DNA of 64,000 nucleotides from positions 310,001 through 374,000 of the forward strand of contig NZ_CP061941.1 in assembly GCF_014805825.1 (NCBI RefSeq), given 5' to 3'. Below the pieces are notes generated by a model. It was given only the letters and a program-made list of their open reading frames with translations. It was not told where the DNA came from and ran no database searches. Positions 27,129 to 36,208 of the stretch are shown piece after piece (positions within the stretch are counted from its first letter, which is position 1; the number at the start of each line of letters is the position of its first letter). A program made the position numbers and the translations under genes. The stretch is from Marinomonas algicola. Lineage in GTDB: Bacteria; Pseudomonadota; Gammaproteobacteria; Pseudomonadales; Marinomonadaceae.

Positions 27129-28106
27129 TTAAAAAGCCATGGATGCTTTGATGGCTTCATACGTTTTTAAATGATCTGGCATGTATTCCTTTTCTAGCGT
27201 GAGAGGGAAAGGCGTGTCTAATCCCGTTACCCGTACTATTGGAGATTCCAGATGGAGGAAACAGGTTTCTTGGATAGCGGCCGCAATTTCGGCACCGAAT
27301 CCCGACGTTTTAGGTGCTTCATGGTTTATCAGTAGGCGTCCCGTTTTTGTAACCGATTGAGACACGGTTTCTCTATCCCATGGCAGCAAGGAACGAAGAT
27401 CAATCACTTCACAGGATATGCCCTCTTTTTCAGCCATATCAGCCGCCATTTCGATGACGTCAACCTGAGCGCCCCAAGCCAGTAAGGTGATGTCTTTGCC
27501 CTCTCTTACAATATCGGCTTTACCAAGAGGCAGTTCGTAATCCTCATCAGGTACGTCACCAACGGATGAGCGGTAGAGTTTTTTGGGTTCAAAAAAGAGC
27601 ACAGGGTTTGGATCACGAATTGACGCCAGCAATAAACCTTTTGCTTGCTCAGGGTTGCGAGGAACCACCACTTTTAGACCCGGTGTATGAGTGAAATAGG
27701 CTTCAGGTGATTGTGAGTGGTAGAGTCCACCGTTAATACCGCCACCATAAGGCGTTCGAATGGTTAACCCACCAACATTAAATTCATTGCCAGAACGATA
27801 GCGGAATTTTGCCGCTTCGTTCACGATTTGGTCAAACGCAGGGAAAATGTAATCCGCAAATTGGATTTCTGCAATGGCTGTCGTGCCTTGAGAGGCTAAA
27901 CCATTAGCAAAGCCTAAAATACCTTGCTCGGTTAACGGTGTATTAAAACAGCGTGTTTTGCCGTGTTTCTCTTGTAACTTACTGGTCGCGCGAAATACGC
28001 CCCCAAAATGGCCAACGTCTTCACCAAAACAAAGCGCATTTGTATCCTTAGTCATGGCAATATCGAGTGCATTATTGATCGCTTGTAATAGATTCATTTT
28101 ACTCAT
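27129..28106 (-). CDS. bkdA2: branched-chain 2-oxoacid dehydrogenase E1 beta subunit
   Basis: This E1 beta subunit of BCKDH (about 325 residues) opens MSKMNLLQAINNALDIAMTKD. It contains CFGEDVGHFGGVFRAT, FNTPLTEQGILGFANGLA, AEIQFADYIFPAFDQIVNE and RTPYGGGINGGLYHSQSPE, all standard for 2-oxoacid dehydrogenase E1 beta. The frame stays open to 28229, but GGAGG lies 7 nt before the ATG at 28106. That start overlaps the bkdA1 stop by 8 bp, indicating coupling. Confidence 0.95.
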   Translation of the reverse strand: MSKMNLLQAINNALDIAMTKDTNALCFGEDVGHFGGVFRATSKLQEKHGKTRCFNTPLTEQGILGFANGLASQGTTAIAEIQFADYIFPAFDQIVNEAAKFRYRSGNEFNVGGLTIRTPYGGGINGGLYHSQSPEAYFTHTPGLKVVVPRNPEQAKGLLLASIRDPNPVLFFEPKKLYRSSVGDVPDEDYELPLGKADIVREGKDITLLAWGAQVDVIEMAADMAEKEGISCEVIDLRSLLPWDRETVSQSVTKTGRLLINHEAPKTSGFGAEIAAAIQETCFLHLESPIVRVTGLDTPFPLTLEKEYMPDHLKTYEAIKASMAF

Positions 28107-29289
28107 GACCAAACCTCCAAGATGATTTTTTATAGGATTCCGGATAACGTCGAATATGCTCTTCGAGATCGGCTTTCTGTTCTTCCAAATTCCAAGGGAG
28201 GGTGTCATAGACATCAGTAAAGAGATCATCTAATGGGGGAGGTGAGACTTTTTCGCCTTTTTTCATGGCGTCAACCACAGTTTGACGATGTTGCTGCTTC
28301 AGCGCTTCATCCTGCTCTTCATCCCACCAACCTTGAAGGATTAACCAACGCTTCATGCGGGTGACAGGGCATTTAATACGCCAAACATCTTCTTCTTCTT
28401 TGTTACGGTAACCACTTGGGTCGTCAGAACTTGAGTGGGCTCCGAGACGATACGTCATGGCTTCTATTAAGACAGGTTGGTGTTGTTCTACCGCCAACTT
28501 TCGAGCTTCTTGAGTGGCTTTTAATACAGCTAATACATCATTACCATCTACTCGAATGGTTTTCAGTCCATAGGCAACACCCCTAGGGGCAATGCCATCG
28601 CCTGCAAATTGTTCTTTAGAGGGTGTTGAAATGGCGTAACCATTATTACGGCAAAAGAAAATAACGGGCACCTTGTAAACCCCTGCCATGTTTAACGCGG
28701 CATGGAAGTCACCCTCGGAAGCGGCTCCCTCTCCAAAGTAGCAAATCACGCAGTTGGCTTTTGACTGGGCTTTTAATCCGTAAGCATAACCTGTGGCTTG
28801 GGGTAACTGAGTGGCTAATGGAGATGACACCGTCATGTAATGAAGCTTCTGTGAGCCATAGTGAATAGGCATTTGGCGACCTTTTCCCAAATCTTTCTCA
28901 TTAGAAAAAATTTGATTCATAAACTGGTCTGGGGTAAATCCTCGAAAGGCAAGCGCTCCTTGTTCGCGATACTGAGCCATGATCATATCGTCATTTTTCA
29001 AGGCGGCTGTACTGCCGATGTCGGCGGCCTCTTCCCCCGTTTCAGTCATGTAAAAACTGATACGACCTTGACGCTGAGACGCTAACATTCGCTCATCTAG
29101 TGCACGTATAAAGAGGAAGGTATCGTATATCTTGAGTGCTAGAGTTTGATCGATATCAGGTAGCTCAGCACCTGGGTAGAGGTGTCCGTCTTCTTGAAGA
29201 ATTCGCAAAGTCGGTAGGGTTAATGATGTACTGTCCGCAAATATAGGTCGATGCACGATCGGTGCATCTGTTTTGTGAATATCACTCAT
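28099..29289 (-). CDS. bkdA1: branched-chain 2-oxoacid dehydrogenase E1 alpha subunit
   Basis: This TPP-dependent E1 alpha subunit decarboxylates the 2-oxoacids derived from leucine, isoleucine and valine. About 396 residues carry the TPP motif CYFGEGAASEGDFHAALNM ending at the expected asparagines (FFCRNNGYAIST), plus a phosphorylation-loop-like segment TYRLGAHSSSDDPSGYR. The ATG at 29289 is chosen over the open extension to 29340 because AGAAGG lies 6 nt upstream. It heads the operon bkdA1-bkdA2-bkdB-kinase. The SSSDDPS loop corresponds to the site phosphorylated by the dedicated kinase in mitochondrial BCKDH, which makes the nearby kinase gene notable. Confidence 0.95.
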   Translation of the reverse strand: MSDIHKTDAPIVHRPIFADSTSLTLPTLRILQEDGHLYPGAELPDIDQTLALKIYDTFLFIRALDERMLASQRQGRISFYMTETGEEAADIGSTAALKNDDMIMAQYREQGALAFRGFTPDQFMNQIFSNEKDLGKGRQMPIHYGSQKLHYMTVSSPLATQLPQATGYAYGLKAQSKANCVICYFGEGAASEGDFHAALNMAGVYKVPVIFFCRNNGYAISTPSKEQFAGDGIAPRGVAYGLKTIRVDGNDVLAVLKATQEARKLAVEQHQPVLIEAMTYRLGAHSSSDDPSGYRNKEEEDVWRIKCPVTRMKRWLILQGWWDEEQDEALKQQHRQTVVDAMKKGEKVSPPPLDDLFTDVYDTLPWNLEEQKADLEEHIRRYPESYKKSSWRFGHE

Positions 29290-29684
29290 AATTGACCTTC
29301 TTGTTTTTATTATCATGTCTAGCGATTTTGTCGATAGCATAAGTGTAGTACTGTAGGATCACCGTAGTACCTTCTTTGAATGTAATGCTTAATTGAGGTG
29401 TTTGTAAAGTTCCCTGATGTAAAGACAGGTTAATTTTTCAACGAGAGAGTCTAAAGAAGTAGACAGCAAAATAAGGGTTTCAAATGCAAAATTAGTAAAA
29501 TCAAACGGTTATAAAACAGCATAACGAGACATAAAATTCACACCTTTTATGATAATAGTGTAAAAATATAGGCTGTATTTAAGATAGAATTAGAGTACGT
29601 GTAAATATTAATGAAATAAAACTAATTGATTCAAATGATAGTTAGTTTTTTACTATTGTCTGTCATAAGACTAGGGAAAGATCA
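29290..29684. promoter_or_regulatory. 395-bp divergent intergenic region upstream of bkdA1
   Basis: This AT-rich space has no convincing gene. It contains an AAN-repeat tract abutting the bkdA1 ribosome site (29296-29311, minus strand, AATAAAAACAAGAAGG) and a direct repeat GTAGTAC at 29345-29351 and 29364-29370, spaced 19 bp. No LiuR-type palindrome was seen. It presumably carries the bkd promoter and that of the DUF2306 gene. Confidence 0.45.
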
Positions 29685-30071
29685 ATGACGTATATGTATT
29701 TGGCTTATTTTCACCTGGCAACTGTTCTACCTGCTTTTTTCATTGGTACCTATTTATTGATACGCCGTAAAGGGACACCAATACATAAGATTCTTGGACA
29801 AGCTTACATGCTACTTATGCTGATTTCAGCCATCACTTCATTGTTTATGGAGGCACGTATTGGGTGGCAGGTATTAGGTCATTTTGGTCCCATTCATTTG
29901 TTTAGTTTGCTGGTTTTATACCTAGTTCCAACCGCCTATATTGCGGCTCGAACAGGCAATATTAAACGCCATAAAAGCAATATGATTGGACTCTATTTAG
30001 GTGGGTTACTCATCGCGGGCAGCTTTGCTTTCATGCCTGGCCGTTTATTACATGGGTGGTTATTTAGTTAA
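29685..30071 (+). CDS. DUF2306-like small membrane protein
   Basis: This 128-residue protein has about four hydrophobic segments (AYFHLATVLPAFFIGTYLLI, YMLLMLISAITSLFM, FSLLVLYLVPTAYIA, GLYLGGLLIAGSFAF). The basic loop RRKGTPIHKILGQAYM and the late NIKRHKSNMIGLYLGG recall DUF2306 proteins. The function is unknown. It stands alone between the bkd promoter and the galactoside ATPase gene, with a GGGAAAG ribosome site. Confidence 0.75.
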   Translation: MTYMYLAYFHLATVLPAFFIGTYLLIRRKGTPIHKILGQAYMLLMLISAITSLFMEARIGWQVLGHFGPIHLFSLLVLYLVPTAYIAARTGNIKRHKSNMIGLYLGGLLIAGSFAFMPGRLLHGWLFS

Positions 30072-30177
30072 GCGTTTGTGTTTGGTTCTTTTGGGTTGAA
30101 TACACCACCGCTCTCAAGTGCGTAATGAGTTGGATACTGAGAAGCCGTGGTTATCTTTGGTATTCTTTAACGCTATA

Positions 30178-31281
30178 TTATCGGGTTGGTACTGGTCTTT
30201 GAACCAATGCTTGGCCTTTACTGTTAAATAAGTAGCAGTCTGATAACGTAGCACCAATTTTTAGCACATCACCATGACGGCTTAAGTCTTGACCCGAAAC
30301 TTCAATGGTTAGGCTTTGTCCATGGCAGCTACCGTATAAGTAACTTAATCCTCCTAGGTGTTCCGCCACATCGATTTCAATATCAAGGGCAATGCCTGAC
30401 TCTTCATTGAATGGCGTTAAATGCTCGGGTCTAAGACCTAAGGAAACTTTTTCGTTTACAGAAACCTGCGTTGTATCGGCTTTTAATTTAATCTGCTGAC
30501 CGGCCACTTCGATGGTGATCCTATCGGCATTATCGATTGCGGTTACCTTAGCTTCCATAAAATTCATACGGGGCGACCCCATAAAACCGGCCACAAATTC
30601 ATTTGCTGGGTTATGATAAAGTGCCATCGGAGAGCCAACCTGCTCTATATTACCAGCACGTAGGACGACAATTTTGTCCGCGAGTGTCATGGCTTCAACT
30701 TGGTCGTGAGTAACATAAACCATCGTTGCAGAAAGCTGATTATGCAATTTCGCTATTTGTACTCGCATATCAACACGCAGTTCGGCGTCTAGGTTGGATA
30801 GCGGCTCATCAAATAAAAATACTTTTGGTTCACGAACAATCGCGCGACCAATGGCAACACGTTGACGTTGACCACCAGAAAGCTGCTTCGGTTTACGATC
30901 AAGAAGAGGGCCTAATTGAAGAATATCGGCCGCATGAGAGACTCGTTTCTTAATAACTTCAGGGTCTCCTCCTGTCATACGAAGGCCAAAACTCATATTC
31001 TCTTCGACCGTCATATGAGGATAAAGAGCATAGGATTGGAATACCATGGCGACACCGCGATCCGCTGGAGCAACGTCATTCATGTTTTGTCCATCAATTT
31101 CAAGGGTGCCGTCAGTAATCTCTTCTAAGCCAGCAATCAAACGCAATAGAGTGGATTTACCACAGCCTGATGGGCCGACGAAAACGACAAACTCACCGTC
31201 TTCTAAATCTAGATTTACCCCATGAATGGTTTCGATATCGTGAAAGCGTTTAATGACATTTGTTAGTTTTATGGTCGCCAT
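30178..31281 (-). CDS. sugar ABC transporter ATP-binding protein (MalK/UgpC/MsmX type)
   Basis: This 367-residue ATPase probably drives the galactoside importer whose permeases are divergently encoded. It shows Walker A GPSGCGKSTLLRLIAG, Q-loop VFQSYALYPHMTVEENM, signature LSGGQRQRVAIGRAI, Walker B VFLFDEPLSNLDAEL and a C-terminal TOBE/MalK regulatory domain (SLGLRPEHLTPF). It starts 7 bp after the iclR gene and is cotranscribed with it, an unusual split from the permeases. Confidence 0.92.
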   Translation of the reverse strand: MATIKLTNVIKRFHDIETIHGVNLDLEDGEFVVFVGPSGCGKSTLLRLIAGLEEITDGTLEIDGQNMNDVAPADRGVAMVFQSYALYPHMTVEENMSFGLRMTGGDPEVIKKRVSHAADILQLGPLLDRKPKQLSGGQRQRVAIGRAIVREPKVFLFDEPLSNLDAELRVDMRVQIAKLHNQLSATMVYVTHDQVEAMTLADKIVVLRAGNIEQVGSPMALYHNPANEFVAGFMGSPRMNFMEAKVTAIDNADRITIEVAGQQIKLKADTTQVSVNEKVSLGLRPEHLTPFNEESGIALDIEIDVAEHLGGLSYLYGSCHGQSLTIEVSGQDLSRHGDVLKIGATLSDCYLFNSKGQALVQRPVPTR

Positions 31282-31288
31282 AATAATC

Positions 31289-32083
31289 TCAGTCCTGATT
31301 TTTAGTGAGAGGCTGTGCCCCCATTCTTGATGATATTTCCGCGCAGGCTTCTTTTATGCGCTGTTGGAAATGTAGGAAACGATCTTCATCTACTCGAAAT
31401 GCTGGTGCCGTAATGCTTAGGGCTGCAATCGGTTCATTACGATAGTTGAAGATAGTGGAAGCGGCACATTGAATGCCTTCTTCATGCTCTTGTAAGTCAA
31501 GTGAGATACCTGACTTTCTAATGCGAATTAAATCTTCTCTGAGTTTTTCTTCGCTATTAAGGGTTGTCTCTGTGTGCTTAATAAAGCGTTGAGTCGCGAT
31601 AATTTCTTGTAACTGTGCTTCAGGTAAAAAAGCGGCTAATGCCTTACCGACACCCGTACAATAAACGGGCCCTTTTTTTCCGACAGCGGAAAACAAACGC
31701 AAACTTTTTTGACTTTCCAGTTTGTCAATATAGATAACATCCCCGCGATCTAAGACCGCTAAGTGAATGGTTTCTCCCGTTTCTTTCCACAGTTCACGCA
31801 TTTGATCTGCGGCGATATCGCGTATATCTAAGGTAGACCAGGCTTTATGAGCGAGTTCTAACAAGCCGTAGCCAGGGTGATACAGCTGAGAATGATCGTC
31901 TAAACGAACGAGGCCTTCGTCTGTCAAGGTAGACAGGATTCTATGTGTCGTTGCTTTAGGTAATTCGGAGCGTTCCACTAAGTCGGCAAATCTAAGAGGT
32001 GTATTCGTGCAACAAACCTCTTTTAATATTGTTAGTGCTTTACTGAGTGACGAACCACCACTTTTGGTATTGGTTTCAGTCAT
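31289..32083 (-). CDS. IclR-family transcriptional regulator of the galactoside locus
   Basis: This 264-residue IclR-type regulator has an N-terminal winged helix (SKALTILKEVCCTNTPLRFA, LPKATTHRILSTLTDEGLV) and a C-terminal effector domain (IDKLESQKSLRLFSAVGKKG, CTGVGKALAAFLPEAQL, AASTIFNYRNEPIAALSIT). AGGAG precedes the ATG. It is divergent from the permease genes. Two near-identical operator-like sites, in this divergent space and before the binding-protein gene, are its likely targets. The inducer is unknown; a galactose-derived acid such as a 2-keto-3-deoxy intermediate is a guess. Confidence 0.9.
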   Translation of the reverse strand: MTETNTKSGGSSLSKALTILKEVCCTNTPLRFADLVERSELPKATTHRILSTLTDEGLVRLDDHSQLYHPGYGLLELAHKAWSTLDIRDIAADQMRELWKETGETIHLAVLDRGDVIYIDKLESQKSLRLFSAVGKKGPVYCTGVGKALAAFLPEAQLQEIIATQRFIKHTETTLNSEEKLREDLIRIRKSGISLDLQEHEEGIQCAASTIFNYRNEPIAALSITAPAFRVDEDRFLHFQQRIKEACAEISSRMGAQPLTKNQD

Positions 32084-32237
32084 GTACGTCTCCTATTTGT
32101 CACTGTCTAAGAAAGGGTATGGCCTCATTTTCTCATGTATTTATTGGAAATACATAAGAGATGTGGTGACACAGTCCACTAAAACTACCCAAATACAGTT
32201 ATTAGCCATTTGTTATTTTTTATTTGTTGCAAAAATC

Positions 32238-32250
32238 GAAACTATGTTCC
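32238..32250. promoter_or_regulatory. candidate IclR operator, copy 1
   Basis: GAAACTATGTTCC is an imperfect palindrome (GRAAC-3-GTTYC) followed by ATT. It recurs with a single change at 43231-43243. It lies in the space between iclR and the permease operon. Confidence 0.6.
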
Positions 32251-32333
32251 ATTATTTTATAGTCTGATGTGGCTGTCAAGCAGAGCACGCATTTAAATAC
32301 ATAAAACAAATAAGAATAAGAGGTGGTAGGGCC

Positions 32334-33209
32334 ATGCAGAAAATGCATAGCAAACAGCAAAAGTGGATGCCGATGCTCTTTTTAGCGCCAGCGGTTATCA
32401 TGTTTTCTGTTTATGTCATTTTGCCCATCGTACAGAGCATTTTGCTCAGCTTGTATGAATGGGATGGGTTAGGTGAAAAAACCTTTATTGGCTTAGATAA
32501 CTACATTGAGTTATTTGCCGACGAACAATTTTGGGTGGCACTAAAAAACAATATTTATTGGATGGTTTTTTATATGCTTGCCCCTCCTTTGGGTTTAGCA
32601 ATCGCATTATTTTTGAATCAAAAAGTAATGGGTATACGTCTTGTTAAGTCTATGTTTTTCTTTCCTTTTGTGATTTCGCAAGTCGTTATTGGCTTGGTGT
32701 TTTCATGGTTCTATGATCCAACGTACGGCCTTTTTAATATTGTTTGGACAGGTATGGGATTTGAGCCTGTGGCCATTCTGTCTGATGAGAACTGGGTTAC
32801 CTTTGGCATTATCGCGGCAGGTCTTTGGCCTCAGATTGCCTATTGCATGATCTTATATCTCACAGGGTTAAATAACCTCAGTCCAGATCAAATAGAAGCG
32901 GCTCGGTTGGATGGTGCTCATGGTTGGAAAATGTTGTGGCACGTTATTTTACCGCAACTTCGCCCCGCAACCTTTATCGCTATTGTTGTGACTGTCATAG
33001 GCGCTCTGCGCAGTTTCGACTTGGTGGCGACCATGACTGGCGGTGGACCATTCGGTAGCTCTAATGTATTGGCGTATTTCATGTACGAGCAGTCGATCTT
33101 TAATTATCGTGCTGGCTATGGTGCCGCCATTGCTACTGTATTGTTCTTGATTATGGATATTTATATTGCCTACTTCTTGTGGCGCATGCTGAAGAGTGAG
33201 AAAGCCTAA
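32334..33209 (+). CDS. sugar ABC transporter permease (MalF type)
   Basis: This 291-residue inner-membrane permease has six main hydrophobic segments beginning MLFLAPAVIMFSVYVILPIV. The permease EAA loop EAARLDGAHGWKMLWHVILP contacts the ATPase. It overlaps the second permease by one base (TAATG). It heads the rightward operon, preceded by an AAN-rich tract (32303-32320) and an IclR-type site. It probably imports an alpha- or beta-galactoside together with the neighbouring genes. Confidence 0.93.
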   Translation: MQKMHSKQQKWMPMLFLAPAVIMFSVYVILPIVQSILLSLYEWDGLGEKTFIGLDNYIELFADEQFWVALKNNIYWMVFYMLAPPLGLAIALFLNQKVMGIRLVKSMFFFPFVISQVVIGLVFSWFYDPTYGLFNIVWTGMGFEPVAILSDENWVTFGIIAAGLWPQIAYCMILYLTGLNNLSPDQIEAARLDGAHGWKMLWHVILPQLRPATFIAIVVTVIGALRSFDLVATMTGGGPFGSSNVLAYFMYEQSIFNYRAGYGAAIATVLFLIMDIYIAYFLWRMLKSEKA

Positions 33210-34060
33210 TGTTTCCTACACCAATTGAAAAATTATCGGCCCCAGCAAACATCAGTTACCGAGTGGCTATATGGATCGCCTTATTATTGTGGTTATTGCC
33301 TATGGCCGCGGTGCTATTAACCTCCGCGAGATCGGTTGCAGACATCAATGCGGGTAACTATTGGGGCATTCCCAGTGAATGGATGATCATTGAAAACTAC
33401 GTTCAGGTTTTTCAAGCGACTCCCATGGCTAAGTATTTAATGAATTCTATTTTGATTACCGTACCTGCGGTGGCTGGAGCCGTGGCTTTATCTACGCTTG
33501 CGGGTTATTCCTTGGCTAAATTCAAGTTCAAGGGGTCTGTCGCTCTGTTTGCAACCTTTATTGCTGGTAACTTTGTACCATTCCAGATCTTAATGATTCC
33601 TGTACGTGATTTGACCATTGATATGGGTCTGTATGATTCTGCAACCGGTTTAATCCTGTTCCATATCGCCTTCCAGACTGGGTTTTGTACCTTGTTTATG
33701 CGTAACTTCATTGTTGCTCTGCCTGATGAATTAATTGAAGCGGCTAGAGTGGAAGGTGTCAGTGAATGGAAGATCTTTTGGTATGTTGTTTTGCCATTGG
33801 TTCGTCCAGCATTGGCGGCCTTGTCGGTATTGATTTTTACCTTTATCTGGAATGACTATTTCTGGGCATTAGTGCTGGTTCAAAGTGATGAAGTTCGCCC
33901 TATAACCGCCGGTATTAGTGCGCTTAAAGGCCAGTGGTTAGCCTCTTGGCAACTTATCTCAGCAGGTTCTATTATCGCGGCACTGCCACCTGTAGTGCTT
34001 TTCTTTGCGATGCAAAAACATTTCATTGCAGGCTTAACGCTTGGCGCAACGAAGGGGTAA
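33209..34060 (+). CDS. sugar ABC transporter permease (MalG type)
   Basis: This 283-residue second permease carries the EAA loop EAARVEGVSEWKIFWYVVLP and the MalG-like sequence YLMNSILITVPAVAGAVALS with ALSTLAGYSLAKFKFKG. It is translationally coupled to the first permease. The alpha-galactosidase gene follows after 6 bp with a GAAGGGG ribosome site, tying import to hydrolysis. Confidence 0.93.
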   Translation: MFPTPIEKLSAPANISYRVAIWIALLLWLLPMAAVLLTSARSVADINAGNYWGIPSEWMIIENYVQVFQATPMAKYLMNSILITVPAVAGAVALSTLAGYSLAKFKFKGSVALFATFIAGNFVPFQILMIPVRDLTIDMGLYDSATGLILFHIAFQTGFCTLFMRNFIVALPDELIEAARVEGVSEWKIFWYVVLPLVRPALAALSVLIFTFIWNDYFWALVLVQSDEVRPITAGISALKGQWLASWQLISAGSIIAALPPVVLFFAMQKHFIAGLTLGATKG

Positions 34061-34066
34061 TACACA

Positions 34067-36208
34067 ATGACAGCATTGGCAAACACTGGGTTTTATCGAC
34101 AGGATAAAGCCGGTAAAACATTGATATTAGCTTGTCCAGAAAAGGGGGCGCCTGAATTGGTGTACTTTGGTCTGGCGCTGCCATTCGATACACCGTCGGA
34201 AAATGTGTATCTTGCTATGCAATCAGGTGTACCACAAGCCATGCTTGAGGAGCCGCCTAGATTGAGTTTATTACCAGAAGCGGGGCGTGGCTGGTTGCAA
34301 TCCCCCGCCGTTGAGGTGACTGCGTTAGATAGACCCACGTGGGCGGCTGTCTGGTCTCTTGATAAGGTGGTGGAACAGAACCTCGGTTTTAGTGTGTATT
34401 TGAGTGATGCCGTGGCTGAGTTGGCTGTCTGTCTTAATATTGCGCTGTTAGAGTCGGGCGTTCTGTCTCAAAAAATCACCTTAACAAATAACGGCACCAC
34501 CCAGATGAATGTAGAGCGTTTAGCTTGCACTCTACCTGTGCCTGAGTACTTTACTGAACGCATGGGCTTTTATGGTCGTTGGTGCCAAGAGTTTCAGCAA
34601 GAACGTTCTAGCTGGCAATCCACCTGGTTGCAAGAAAATCGCCAAGGGCGGAATTCACATGCGAATTTTCCTTGCGTTATCGTCGGTGAGGAGGGCTTTG
34701 ACGAACTCAAGGGTACTGTCATTGGGGCTCATCTTGCGTGGTCAGGTAACCATAGAATAAAAGCCGATTACACCATTTTAGGGCATCGATTTATTCAAGC
34801 CGAAGCCTTGTATCTTCCTGGGGAAATGGTGCTTCAACCGAACGCTTCTATAAGCACCCCTGAGTTTCTAGCGAGTGTCAGTGATCAAGGCTTGAATGCA
34901 ATGAGTCAGGCTTTTCACCGGGAAGCACGTACTCGGTTACAGCTTTCGAAGCCAAGACCGGTACATTTAAATACGTGGGAAGCCTTTTACTTTGAACACG
35001 ATCTTGAGTCGTTAAAAGCGCTTGCGGATGCGGCGGCAGAAGTAGGGGTGGAGCGTTATATCCTAGATGATGGGTGGTTTAAAGGTCGGGATCACGATCA
35101 GGCCGCCTTAGGGGATTGGTTTGTCGATAACAAAAAATACCCAGATGGGTTAATGCCTCTAATACAACATGTAAAAGACCTAGGTATGGAGTTCGGGCTT
35201 TGGTTTGAGCCAGAGATGCTGAACCCTGATTCGGATTTATTCAGAGATCATCCTGAGTGGGCGTTACAGCTACCGCAATATGAGGCGGTGTTAGGTCGTT
35301 ATCAATTGGTACTTAACCTAGCGAATCCAGACGCTTATGCCTACATTCGCGAACGTTTATTGAGTCTGTTATCGGAATACCCTATTGATTATATTAAATG
35401 GGATATGAACCGAGAATATACGCAGCCAGGTAGTGATATTCATCCTGAAGCGCATGCACAGGTTCTGGCGTTATACGGTTTGCTAAAAGAAATAAATGAT
35501 GCTTTTCCTCAATTAGAAATTGAAAGTTGTGCTTCTGGTGGCGCACGCGTTGATTTTGGCATTTTAAATTATACCAAGCGGTTTTGGGCTTCCGATTGTA
35601 ACGATGCTTTGGAGCGCAGCGTTATCCAACGGGGTTTTAGCTATTTTTTTCCACCGGAAGTGATGGGGGCTCACATTGGCCCAGATCAAAGTCATACAAC
35701 CAGCCGAAAGCACGATGTGACTTTTCGAGCGGGCACTGCCATGTTGGGTCATTTAGGGATTGAATGGAACTTGCTGGAGGCCAACCAGGAACAGAAGCAG
35801 ACATTACGCCGTTGGTTATCCCATTATAAAGCCTTAAGAAATATTTCTCATACAGGACGCAATTGGCGATTGCCCAGTGCCGATGGCCGAGCACAAACTC
35901 AATGGGCTTTAAATCAAGACGGTGTAGCGGGTTTTGCTGTCTATTCGCAGTTGGCTATGCCTAAACAAGCGCAGCCGTTACCGGTTCGTTTCCCTGGATT
36001 AATTGCCGAACAAACTTATGAAATAACCATTTTAGAGCACAGTGCTTTGGGAGGGCATTTGATGAAAACACCCCCTTCATGGTGGGGGCAGTCTTTGACA
36101 TTAAATGGAGCCACCTTGAGTAATATCGGTTTGCAGTTACCTATTATTGATCCCGAAGCGCTTATCTTGCTGACTATTCAAGCCGTTTCGGCTACGGAGA
36201 AAAATTAA
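34067..36208 (+). CDS. alpha-galactosidase, GH36
   Basis: This 713-residue glycoside hydrolase family 36 enzyme releases alpha-linked galactose. The (beta/alpha)8 domain contains RYILDDGWFKGRDHDQAALG and GLWFEPEMLNPDSDL. The nucleophile aspartate lies in IKWDMNREYTQPGSD, CASGGARVD binds substrate, and the acid/base aspartate lies in FWASDCNDALERSVIQRG. The length equals bacterial GH36 enzymes of the melibiose/raffinose type. No signal peptide is visible, so it should act in the cytoplasm on imported galactosides. The next gene's ATG directly abuts its stop codon. Confidence 0.95.
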   Translation: MTALANTGFYRQDKAGKTLILACPEKGAPELVYFGLALPFDTPSENVYLAMQSGVPQAMLEEPPRLSLLPEAGRGWLQSPAVEVTALDRPTWAAVWSLDKVVEQNLGFSVYLSDAVAELAVCLNIALLESGVLSQKITLTNNGTTQMNVERLACTLPVPEYFTERMGFYGRWCQEFQQERSSWQSTWLQENRQGRNSHANFPCVIVGEEGFDELKGTVIGAHLAWSGNHRIKADYTILGHRFIQAEALYLPGEMVLQPNASISTPEFLASVSDQGLNAMSQAFHREARTRLQLSKPRPVHLNTWEAFYFEHDLESLKALADAAAEVGVERYILDDGWFKGRDHDQAALGDWFVDNKKYPDGLMPLIQHVKDLGMEFGLWFEPEMLNPDSDLFRDHPEWALQLPQYEAVLGRYQLVLNLANPDAYAYIRERLLSLLSEYPIDYIKWDMNREYTQPGSDIHPEAHAQVLALYGLLKEINDAFPQLEIESCASGGARVDFGILNYTKRFWASDCNDALERSVIQRGFSYFFPPEVMGAHIGPDQSHTTSRKHDVTFRAGTAMLGHLGIEWNLLEANQEQKQTLRRWLSHYKALRNISHTGRNWRLPSADGRAQTQWALNQDGVAGFAVYSQLAMPKQAQPLPVRFPGLIAEQTYEITILEHSALGGHLMKTPPSWWGQSLTLNGATLSNIGLQLPIIDPEALILLTIQAVSATEKN

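Noticed and set aside
29345..29370. GTAGTAC direct repeat upstream of bkdA1 as a regulator site
   Set aside because: Two 7-bp copies in an AT-rich region are weak evidence and no regulator gene is adjacent.
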